Assembly (NCBI GenBank): GCA_021797415.1
Contig: JAJZZT010000179.1
Span: 1-6,794 of the forward strand
DNA from: Bacillota bacterium
Lineage (GTDB): Bacteria > Bacillota > Bacilli > Alicyclobacillales > SLC66
DNA length: 6,794 nt
Direction of reading: 5' to 3'
Shown: in pieces, positions 1-5,507 of the stretch
Layout: every line of letters begins with the position of its first letter
Position numbering within the stretch: position 1 is the first letter of the stretch
Program-made: the position numbers and the translations under genes
Notes under the pieces: generated by a model
What the model was told of the DNA's origin: nothing
What the model saw: the letters and a program-made list of their open reading frames with translations, nothing else
Database searches by the model: none

Positions 1-1577
1 TCGCTCTCAAGGACTCCATCGTCGGCAGAGGACGGGGTATCGATCCGGGACAATGTGGTCTCGACGATATCCGTCTTGTCCCCCGTGCGCGGATTATACC
101 AGTAGCAACGATACCGGTCCGTCACATCCACATTCAGCGTCACGCTTCCCGCCACGGGGAAGTAGACCGCGATCGCCGTCCGATCGTTGTTTGCCAGACA
201 AAGCGCCGGAGACTGCCGTTTTGACATTGATTCATCCGATTGTATCAAATCCTGCGCGGGAGACATGGAGTAAAACGGGAACTCCTCGGTCATGAACCGG
301 TAGTACGTCAGGAGATAGCGAGATCCGTACGAATCCTCTTCCAACGTCAGATTGGGTCCCCAGGTGTTGTTGAAGCCATGCACGATGGGAAACCCCACAA
401 ACCCCGCTTTCCACATTCCCCTTCGGGTGTGGTGCTCGTCAAAGCGTTCGTGCGCGTCGCTGGTAAACTGCTTCCCTGCCCGTTCATAACCGAATTCAGA
501 GCACAGCGCGGCCTTGTTCTTGTCCGGAACGTGGAACAGCAGATCCCTCTCGATCAACGGGCAGAGCGACGGATCATCCCGCCCCCAGTCGGATTGGACG
601 AGATAAACGTCCAAATCGTCGCAATCTCCCATCACCTCACTGATGGAATGATCCTGATCCCACTGGTGAATGCCGACCGGGTGGTTGAACGGATCGTTCT
701 CCTTGACCAAAGCCGCAAGTCGCCTGAACCAGCGGTTCGACTCGCGCATGCGCTGCTTGTCGGTTCTTCCCGGGTACAGATCGTACTCGTTGGCGGGACA
801 CCAAACATAGACGGACGGATACGCGGCGTAGCGGGACACGACATAGCGGATCCAGTGCTCCTCATGTTCGGTCAAAAATCGGCCTCTGTCGTTAAATGGG
901 AACTCCAGCATCCATGCCTCCAGGATCACTTCCGCACCGACGCCAAGTTGCGTGAGCAATTCCATCGCACGGTCGACGGAGCGAAAGTAATCGAGATTGA
1001 AAACCGTGAAGTCCGGCCACTGGGCGCTGCCCCCCCACGGCCAGCAATCGATTTTCTGCCAGTGATTGCGCTTTCCCGGATGGAACGGGCTCACCTGCAT
1101 GCGGGCGCGAATGTAATTGACGCCCTGCGCCTTGCGGTGCTGCAAAATCTTCTCCACGTCCAAACCGCTGTGATGACCCCCGAACAGATTGTACATCGTG
1201 TCGCCGAGCGGGAAAAAATACTCGCCATTGTCAAACGCAAAGCCCCAAGTCTGCCGCGGCCAAGCGCGCAGCAACCCCCTGCTTCCTTCCGGCGCCCCTG
1301 CGACCAGGATGTCGAAGCCGCCGTCCAACCCCGCGAGACCGGGCGTGGATTCGACACAAACCTGCCATCGTCCCGTTTGCGCGGCTATAAAGCGGTATCT
1401 CCACACGTGCTCGCCCTGTTCGTTCGTTCCGTCGTAAAAGCCATGGACGCGCTGCACGGTTCCGCTTTCCCGATGCGTGAAAACGGCTGTCGTCCGCACG
1501 TCCCAAAATGGATTTTCGACGTCTGACGCGCTTGTCGCCTCGAACTCCGCCATTTGCCATTTTGCAACCCGGTCCAT
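1..1577 (-). CDS. DUF5060/apiosidase-like glycoside hydrolase (partial, 3' end outside window)
   Basis: The reading frame starts at ATG 1577 and stays open to the window edge, giving 525 codons without a stop. GGAGGAGA (1593-1586) lies 8 nt before the start, which fixes it. Residues 1-95 look like a DUF5060 beta-sandwich (VAKWQMAEFEA, VHGFYDG, WRYRF, GRWQV). A TIM-barrel follows, opening with PLGDTMYNL as in apiosidase-like (DUF4038-type) enzymes. Clan GH-A logic points to E264 in CPANEYDL as acid/base and E361 in CSEFGYE as nucleophile. From about residue 440 a C-terminal beta domain begins (YWYNPRTGDKT), cut by the window. No signal peptide is seen, so it probably acts in the cytoplasm on imported oligosaccharides, perhaps plant cell-wall fragments. 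The substrate cannot be told from sequence. It lies 88 nt downstream of the lacI-type gene on the same strand and is probably co-transcribed with and controlled by it. Family assignment is from remembered motifs, not a search. Confidence 0.85.
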   Translation of the reverse strand, partial: MDRVAKWQMAEFEATSASDVENPFWDVRTTAVFTHRESGTVQRVHGFYDGTNEQGEHVWRYRFIAAQTGRWQVCVESTPGLAGLDGGFDILVAGAPEGSRGLLRAWPRQTWGFAFDNGEYFFPLGDTMYNLFGGHHSGLDVEKILQHRKAQGVNYIRARMQVSPFHPGKRNHWQKIDCWPWGGSAQWPDFTVFNLDYFRSVDRAMELLTQLGVGAEVILEAWMLEFPFNDRGRFLTEHEEHWIRYVVSRYAAYPSVYVWCPANEYDLYPGRTDKQRMRESNRWFRRLAALVKENDPFNHPVGIHQWDQDHSISEVMGDCDDLDVYLVQSDWGRDDPSLCPLIERDLLFHVPDKNKAALCSEFGYERAGKQFTSDAHERFDEHHTRRGMWKAGFVGFPIVHGFNNTWGPNLTLEEDSYGSRYLLTYYRFMTEEFPFYSMSPAQDLIQSDESMSKRQSPALCLANNDRTAIAVYFPVAGSVTLNVDVTDRYRCYWYNPRTGDKTDIVETTLSRIDTPSSADDGVLES

Positions 1578-1609
1578 TGATCGGATCTCCTCCGCTGTTC
1601 ATCGTGTCC

Positions 1610-1638
1610 TGTCCGTTGACTGACGCCTGTCACGGACA
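1610..1638 (-). repeat. hairpin between regulator and hydrolase genes
   Basis: An inverted repeat pairs TGTCCG/CGGACA and TGAC/GTCA, with one bulged base at 1616 and an 8-nt loop. It sits in the 88-nt gap between the LacI-family stop codon and the hydrolase start. No T-run follows on the minus strand, so it is not a convincing terminator. It could be an mRNA processing or stabilising hairpin, or an operator. Confidence 0.4.
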
Positions 1639-1665
1639 ACAGGGCTCATACTCCGGTTCGTCCAC

Positions 1666-2796
1666 TCACGTCCCGTCCGGTCCTTTCGCGAGCGTCTGAT
1701 CGTTTGGATGCTCGCGAAAAGCGGGGTCGGAAGTCGCGGCGGGCGGCGCCGTCGACTTCCGCACAACGAGCGAAACGGGCAACAGTGTGAGGGCGGGTAT
1801 CGTGTGGCCGCGGATCTGCCGCAGCAACGATCGACTCGCATGCTGTCCCATTTGACGGATGTCCTGGCGGATGGTCGTGAGGGGCGGCGAATACATGCGG
1901 GCGGGCGGAAGATCATCGCAGCCTGTCACCGACACATCCTGCGGAACCCTTATCCCATGCGAACTCAACGCTTGAATGGCGCCGAAAGCCATCTCGTCGT
2001 TGAAACAGACGATCCCCGTGGGCAGGTGGTCCTCTTTGATGGCTCTGGATATTCTCGCGCGAGCCCCCTCGTAGGAAAAGATGCCGTGACTGGCGTCGCA
2101 CTCCAGCCAGCGTCCTTGCGTCCTCACGCTGTCCATGGCTTCCGTAAAACCCAGATACCGGTCCTGGACGACGGTCAACGGGACGTTCGGCGATAGAAAC
2201 GCGAGGTCCCGGTGCCCGAGTTCCAGCAGGTGCGCTGTGATCAGTCGGAAACTTTCGATGTTGTCGGCGTCTATCTGCGGGATGCCCTGCGGTGCCGTCG
2301 ATTTGCCCACGACAACGATCGGAGACCCATCGCTGACGGCCATGTCCAACAGTACATCCTGGAATCTCGGATTGGTGATCACGAGCGGATCGCCTTCCGA
2401 AACCCCGGCATCGTGAAACAACCAGTCGCGAATTTCCTCCTTGCTGCCTGACCGCACGCGATCGGGCATCGACATGATGCGCAGATGGTAGTCCGTACCC
2501 TCGAGCACGTCCTGCAACCCCATGCTCAAAATCGCGAAAAACATGGACCAGGATCCGGAATCCAGGTCGGGCTCCTGCGCGTTTCGATCGTACATCACGG
2601 TGATGGTGTTCGATGATCCGCGAGCGAAGGATTGAGCCAGGCGATTCGGCCGATAGTTCGTATCCGATATGGCGCGTTGCACAGCCTCAGAAATGGCGGG
2701 AGTCACGCGAGCGTTATTGTTGAGCACCCTGGACACGGTGGCGACACTGACGCCGGCCGCGCGTGCGATGTCGGTGATCGTAACTCTTTTTCCCAT
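1666..2796 (-). CDS. LacI/GalR-family transcriptional regulator
   Basis: This 376-residue protein binds DNA as a dimer and probably senses a sugar. The start is ATG 2796 because AGGAGAGGA (2813-2805) lies 8 nt upstream and the protein opens with the classic LacI head VTITDIARAAGVSVATVSRVLNN (residues 5-27, written from the helix-turn-helix). The frame is open back to 3090, but that extension runs through the promoter and is not coding. The recognition helix carries V18-A19, as in CcpA/PurR-type members that read a central CG. The hinge is at NRLAQSFARG (51-60); F57 occupies the place of the usual leucine that enters the minor groove. The rest is a periplasmic-binding-protein-like sensor domain, ending with the typical GCDDLPPARMYSPPLTTIRQD segment near residues 300-325. 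The gene precedes the glycoside hydrolase and probably controls it and itself. The effector is unknown. Confidence 0.95.
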   Translation of the reverse strand: MGKRVTITDIARAAGVSVATVSRVLNNNARVTPAISEAVQRAISDTNYRPNRLAQSFARGSSNTITVMYDRNAQEPDLDSGSWSMFFAILSMGLQDVLEGTDYHLRIMSMPDRVRSGSKEEIRDWLFHDAGVSEGDPLVITNPRFQDVLLDMAVSDGSPIVVVGKSTAPQGIPQIDADNIESFRLITAHLLELGHRDLAFLSPNVPLTVVQDRYLGFTEAMDSVRTQGRWLECDASHGIFSYEGARARISRAIKEDHLPTGIVCFNDEMAFGAIQALSSHGIRVPQDVSVTGCDDLPPARMYSPPLTTIRQDIRQMGQHASRSLLRQIRGHTIPALTLLPVSLVVRKSTAPPAATSDPAFREHPNDQTLAKGPDGT

Positions 2797-2865
2797 ATAC
2801 CTAGTCCTCTCCTGATGAAAATTGCAGAAATTCACGAACATCAGTTCATTCTCGGAAAGATAGCA

Positions 2866-2879
2866 ATAAACCGTTTTCA
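2866..2879 (-). promoter_or_regulatory. candidate LacI-family operator (autoregulatory)
   Basis: On the minus strand the site reads TGAAAACGGTTTAT. It fits the LacI/CcpA-type pattern of near-palindromic arms around a central CG, except for the last two bases. It begins at the predicted transcription start (about 2880) of the lacI-type gene, an ideal place for self-repression. Assignment is by pattern and position only. Confidence 0.5.
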
Positions 2880-2886
2880 CACCTAG

Positions 2887-2916
2887 ATCATACGAGATGC
2901 AGGATATCAGTGTCAA
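2887..2916 (-). promoter_or_regulatory. sigma-A promoter of the lacI-hydrolase unit
   Basis: On the minus strand TTGACA (2916-2911) and TATGAT (2892-2887) are separated by 18 bp, close to the housekeeping consensus. Predicted start is near 2880, giving an 84-nt leader. No equally good promoter is seen in the 88 nt before the hydrolase, so this one probably drives both genes. Confidence 0.8.
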
Positions 2917-3130
2917 TTGATGCGCATTTGCACTGCGGCTTCCAGAGGCAAGCAGCGTCGCGGACGCTTGTAAGGCTCGGGAAAGATGGCCGGATGACTG
3001 GCGACGGGTGATGGAGTCCGCACAATTCAATTGACGCAGAAATCCGGCGTGTTCCAGAAATGGTATGAAAAAAATTTCACAGCGGAACACCGGAAGAAGT
3101 CGCGCAGGCCGTGGTGTAACTGCTGTCGCC
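2917..3130. other. non-coding stretch upstream of the LacI-type gene
   Basis: No convincing gene is seen in about 210 bases. It holds an imperfect palindrome at 2954-2968 (AGCGTC, 3-nt centre, GACGCT), about 40 bp beyond the -35 element, and the larger inverted repeat at 3044-3093. A plus-strand frame at 2992-3144 encodes a lysine- and arginine-rich stretch ending in the first repeat unit. It lacks a start with a ribosome binding site and is not called as a gene. Confidence 0.6.
3044..3093. repeat. nested inverted repeat
   Basis: The arms CCGGCGTGTTCC (3044-3055) and GGAACACCGG (3084-3093) match as a 10-bp inverted repeat with one extra base in the left arm. They enclose 28 nt that contains a second inverted repeat, TGAAA/TTTCA around four A (3066-3079). 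On the minus strand this puts a run of seven T inside the loop, not after the stem, so it is not a standard terminator. It could be a relic of a small element or a protein-binding site. Confidence 0.45.
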
Positions 3131-3240
3131 GAGTGTGTCCTATGTGACGGGAGAGTGTGTCCTATGTGACGGGAGAGTGTGTCCTATGTGACGGGAGAGT
3201 GTGTCCTATGTGACGGGAGAGTGTGTCCTATGTGACGGGA
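3131..3240. repeat. 22-bp tandem repeat, five perfect copies
   Basis: The units lie at 3131-3152, 3153-3174, 3175-3196, 3197-3218 and 3219-3240. All five are identical, each starting GAGTGTGTCC and ending TGTGACGGGA with TA between. No degenerate partial unit is seen on either side. The exact identity suggests recent slippage or selection. The unit length resembles transposase-binding repeats at the ends of Tn7-like or IS21-like elements, but no transposase is present in the window. It may equally be a simple variable-number repeat. It is not a CRISPR array, since it has no spacers. Confidence 0.95.
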
Positions 3241-3380
3241 ATCACGGTCCGGGTGGACGGAGGAATGAACCTCCCCATGAAAACCGGGCCATGATGGATC
3301 AGCGTCTGGCATTCATTGACGTCTTCTTCGTCGTTCAGGTCCACTGCAACCGCATCCCCTGTGGAAACGCGGATTTCCAT
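3228..3380 (-). CDS. possible small protein, unknown
   Basis: This is a doubtful 50-residue frame. The sequence MEIRVSTGDAVAVDLND, then an acidic stretch and GRFIPPS, reads like a real beta-rich polypeptide. Third codon positions are GC-rich as in neighbouring genes. Against it, ATG 3380 has no ribosome binding site. The frame is open further to ATG 3491 inside the end of padR, which would allow translational coupling. The stop codon TAG lies inside the last repeat unit, so the array may have altered the C-terminus. No family is recognised. It may be the 3' remnant of a gene. Confidence 0.25.
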   Translation of the reverse strand: MEIRVSTGDAVAVDLNDEEDVNECQTLIHHGPVFMGRFIPPSTRTVIPVT

Positions 3381-3456
3381 ATGCTGCAGGTGTAGTGTGC
3401 ATGCTTCGTATGCGATTTGTATACCACCGCATGAGCGCGGGCGGTTTTCGCGTCCG

Positions 3457-4011
3457 TCAGGACAGCCACGGATCATCGCCTCTCCTGGCATCCGGATCGG
3501 CGCTGCGCAACTGTTCTATGACCCGCGTCAGCCATTCCACCTCCAACCGCGTGTGCAGGATCTGATGTTCGATGGAACGCACGATTCCCGGGGAACGGTG
3601 GTGCTTCGTCGCATGCTGCAGCGTGTCCATCTGACTCTGGAGGTGAGCAAGACGCATTCGGAGGTGGTCGGCCGCCTCGTTCGACGGCAGGTAGTCAAGA
3701 AACAGCAGTCCCATGTCGCCCTTGTAGACCGGCGCATCGAGGGCCGTTAGATTATTGCGGAGCAGATCGTAAAACGCTCTGCGACCCTCGTCTGTGATGG
3801 AGTAGACTTTCCGTGGCGGCCGGTTCCCCTCCTGCTCCGAATGAACAGTCACAAGTCCGGCTCGGGACATCCGGTCCAATAGCGCATATGCGGTGGATTT
3901 TTTCATGTCTGTGACCTGAATGAGGGTCTTTTCAATAAAGTCGTTGATCTGGTAACCGTGTGCGCTCTGGGCCATCAAGATGCCCAGCAGAAACAACGAG
4001 CGTTCATCCAT
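3457..4011 (-). CDS. PadR-family transcriptional regulator
   Basis: This 184-residue regulator starts at ATG 4011, with AGGGGGAA about 11 nt upstream. The N-terminal winged helix (residues 1-85) shows the PadR hallmarks: SLFLLGILMAQSAHGYQI, then STAYALLDRMSRAGLV, then the wing RPPRKVYSITDEGRRAF. The C-terminal half (about 95-175) is helical and charged (RLAHLQSQMDTL, EVEWLTRVIEQL), as in the dimerising domain of longer PadR proteins. PadR proteins are usually repressors released by hydrophobic drugs or phenolic acids. It is divergent from an MFS drug exporter, the standard arrangement for a local repressor of efflux, so that exporter and padR itself are the likely targets. Ligand unknown. Confidence 0.95.
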   Translation of the reverse strand: MDERSLFLLGILMAQSAHGYQINDFIEKTLIQVTDMKKSTAYALLDRMSRAGLVTVHSEQEGNRPPRKVYSITDEGRRAFYDLLRNNLTALDAPVYKGDMGLLFLDYLPSNEAADHLRMRLAHLQSQMDTLQHATKHHRSPGIVRSIEHQILHTRLEVEWLTRVIEQLRSADPDARRGDDPWLS

Positions 4012-4041
4012 AATGGGCTCTTCCCCCTGTGTCTGACCGCT

Positions 4042-4070
4042 ATTATAGCGTCGTTGACGGGCATGGTCAA
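4042..4070 (-). promoter_or_regulatory. padR promoter
   Basis: On the minus strand TTGACC (4070-4065) and a perfect TATAAT (4047-4042) are separated by 17 bp. Predicted start is near 4035, giving a leader of only about 24 nt. It lies almost wholly within the opposing MFS promoter, so the two should compete for polymerase. Confidence 0.8.
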
Positions 4071-4082
4071 CGGCGTTATAAT
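4054..4082 (+). promoter_or_regulatory. MFS exporter promoter
   Basis: TTGACG (4054-4059) and a perfect TATAAT (4077-4082) are separated by 17 bp. Predicted start is near 4089, giving a leader of about 127 nt. Together with the padR promoter it forms one imperfect palindrome (4042-4082) with 17-nt arms, two mismatches and a 7-nt centre. Confidence 0.8.
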
Positions 4083-4093
4083 TCTCGGTGGAT

Positions 4094-4109
4094 TAGTCAC
4101 ATATGACTA
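4094..4109. promoter_or_regulatory. candidate PadR operator
   Basis: TAGTCA and TGACTA form a perfect 6-bp inverted repeat around CATA. The site begins about 5 bp after the predicted MFS transcription start, where a bound PadR dimer would block the exporter. A wider pair, CACAT/ATGTG with a 13-nt spacer, overlaps to the right. Assignment rests on symmetry and position. Confidence 0.4.
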
Positions 4110-4182
4110 TATGCGATGTGCCGATCGTGCAGGTGTGGACTGACGACTCTGGTTTGCTGTTGACGCTCACGTAAAATGACGG

Positions 4183-4201
4183 CGCAGAGAGTGACTCTGC
4201 G
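4183..4201 (+). promoter_or_regulatory. hairpin next to the exporter ribosome binding site
   Basis: CGCAGAG (4183-4189) and CTCTGCG (4195-4201) form a perfect 7-bp stem with a 5-nt loop. The stem ends directly against AAGGA (4202-4206), the ribosome binding site for the GTG start at 4216. It could tune translation or protect the mRNA. The loop region also carries AGAGT-G-ACTCT, so it may instead be a DNA site. Confidence 0.4.
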
Positions 4202-4215
4202 AAGGATGGTGTCCG

Positions 4216-5436
4216 GTGTTCAAGAAACTCAGTGTGATCCTCGGCATGCTCGTCACGGTGTTCATAGGTTTTGGTCTCATCATTCCGGTGTTGCCGCTGA
4301 TGGTCAAGCAGGTGGGAGCGTCGCCCGTGCAACTGGGGGTAATGCTGGCCGTGTATTCGGCCGTCGCATTCATCACCGCGCCTCTTTGGGGGCATTTGTC
4401 GGATCGCGTGGGCAGAAAGCCAGTGCTCATCACCGGACTGATCGGGTTCGCCTTCGGCTTCCTCTTGTTTGGCCTGGCGCAGCACATCCTGTGGCTGATG
4501 TACGCGGCGCGCGTCATAAGCGGAGGTTTTTCCGGGGCGGTCACGGCGACGGCCATGGCGTACATCGCAGAGATCACGACGGTGGAGGAGCGGACGCACG
4601 GAATGGCGTTCGCCGGCGCCGCCATCGGTTTGGGGTTCATCATCGGTCCCGGCGTCGGGGGTCTCTTGTCCCGCTATGGTCTGAGCGTCCCCTTTTTTGT
4701 CGCGTCCGCGCTGGCGCTCGCCAACGCCCTCTGGGGTGCGCTTGTTCTCCGGGAATCGCGCGGCGCGGAGCAGGGTGAGCCGAACCCGGCGACCGGCCCA
4801 AGTTCCGGCCAGTCCCGCTTTATCACGTCACAGTGGATCGCCTTTTCCGGTTCGCTCAAGTACCTCTACCTTGTCGGGTTTGTCGGTCAGTTCGCTGTCA
4901 CGTCGCTGGAGGGCACCTTTCAGTACTTTGAGATGCAGAGGATCGGCGCCAGTGCGGCGCAAATCGGAGGGATGTTCGTCATTTCGGGACTGGTGGCCGC
5001 CCTGGTGCAGGGAGGCGTCATTCCGCGCTACGTCAAACACGGGAAAGAATTGCCCGCGTTATACGCCGGACTGGTGATCTCGGGCATCGGTCTGTTTCTC
5101 GTCCTTGCGTCGGCCAATTTCTGGACCGCAGCCGCCTTCATCACCATCTTCAGCGTCGGCAACACAGTCCTGCGGGCGCCGCTGTCGTCTCTGATCAGCA
5201 AGCGGACGACGGTGGGACTGGGCCTCGCCAACGGGTTGCTGACATCCCTTGACAACCTGGCGCGGATCGTGGGGCCGCTCCTCGCCACGGCCCTTTTTGT
5301 GTTTCACCCAGATCTACCCTATGCAACGGCGGGAGTTGTAACATTCGCGGCCACCGCACTCATCGCCGCGTATCACCGTGCAAGCAAACTGGAACCCGCG
5401 GCGCCGCTCACAAATCCGCAGGGACGCCGCGCGTGA
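4216..5436 (+). CDS. MFS multidrug efflux transporter (DHA1 type)
   Basis: A 406-residue integral membrane protein with about 12 hydrophobic segments, expected to export small hydrophobic drugs by proton antiport. It starts at GTG 4216 with AAGGA 9 nt upstream; no in-frame ATG with a ribosome binding site lies further up. Signature motifs are clear: TM1 with G18, G20 and IIPVLP; motif A GHLSDRVGRKP (59-69); motif B RVISGGFSG (99-107) in TM4; and antiporter motif C GFIIGPGVGG (140-149) in TM5. A hydrophilic loop near residues 180-205 separates the two six-helix halves. Length and motifs match Bmr/TetA-like DHA1 pumps. Substrate cannot be predicted. It is divergent from padR, which probably represses it, and convergent with the peptidase gene. 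Confidence 0.95.
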   Translation: MFKKLSVILGMLVTVFIGFGLIIPVLPLMVKQVGASPVQLGVMLAVYSAVAFITAPLWGHLSDRVGRKPVLITGLIGFAFGFLLFGLAQHILWLMYAARVISGGFSGAVTATAMAYIAEITTVEERTHGMAFAGAAIGLGFIIGPGVGGLLSRYGLSVPFFVASALALANALWGALVLRESRGAEQGEPNPATGPSSGQSRFITSQWIAFSGSLKYLYLVGFVGQFAVTSLEGTFQYFEMQRIGASAAQIGGMFVISGLVAALVQGGVIPRYVKHGKELPALYAGLVISGIGLFLVLASANFWTAAAFITIFSVGNTVLRAPLSSLISKRTTVGLGLANGLLTSLDNLARIVGPLLATALFVFHPDLPYATAGVVTFAATALIAAYHRASKLEPAAPLTNPQGRRA

Positions 5437-5463
5437 ACCCTTGGGCATGGGAAGTTGTGCGCA

Positions 5464-5490
5464 ACGCCCCATCACACCGCGATGGGGCGT
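5464..5490. terminator. probable bidirectional terminator hairpin
   Basis: ACGCCCCATC and GATGGGGCGT form a perfect 10-bp GC-rich stem with a 7-nt loop. It lies in the 71-nt gap between the convergent MFS and peptidase genes. Neither strand has a T-run after it, so intrinsic termination would be weak; it may mainly stabilise both 3' ends. Confidence 0.55.
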
Positions 5491-5507
5491 CCAACCCGGA
5501 CTTTGCA

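Noticed and set aside
240..1526. 428-codon plus-strand frame
   Set aside because: It is antisense to the glycoside hydrolase, whose product has clear domain motifs, catalytic residues and a good ribosome binding site. The plus-strand product has no recognisable motif.
2797..3090. N-terminal extension of the LacI-type protein to 474 residues
   Set aside because: The added sequence crosses the strong promoter and operator, and a correctly spaced ribosome binding site precedes ATG 2796, right where the LacI head starts.
2992..3144. Plus-strand frame rich in Lys/Arg, possible transposase C-terminus
   Set aside because: There are stops just upstream, no start with a ribosome binding site, and no catalytic motif; it ends in the first repeat unit by chance.
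3131..3240. CRISPR array
   Set aside because: The repeats are directly abutting with no spacers, and no cas genes are present.
4160..4177. TTGACG and TAAAAT as an exporter promoter
   Set aside because: The two boxes are only 6 bp apart, and TAAAAT has no acceptable -35 at 16-18 bp. The 4054-4082 promoter is far better.
4093..4643. Minus-strand frames over the start of the exporter gene
   Set aside because: The encoded peptides are low-complexity His/Arg/Pro-rich products of a GC-rich reverse strand. The plus-strand MFS frame has all family motifs.
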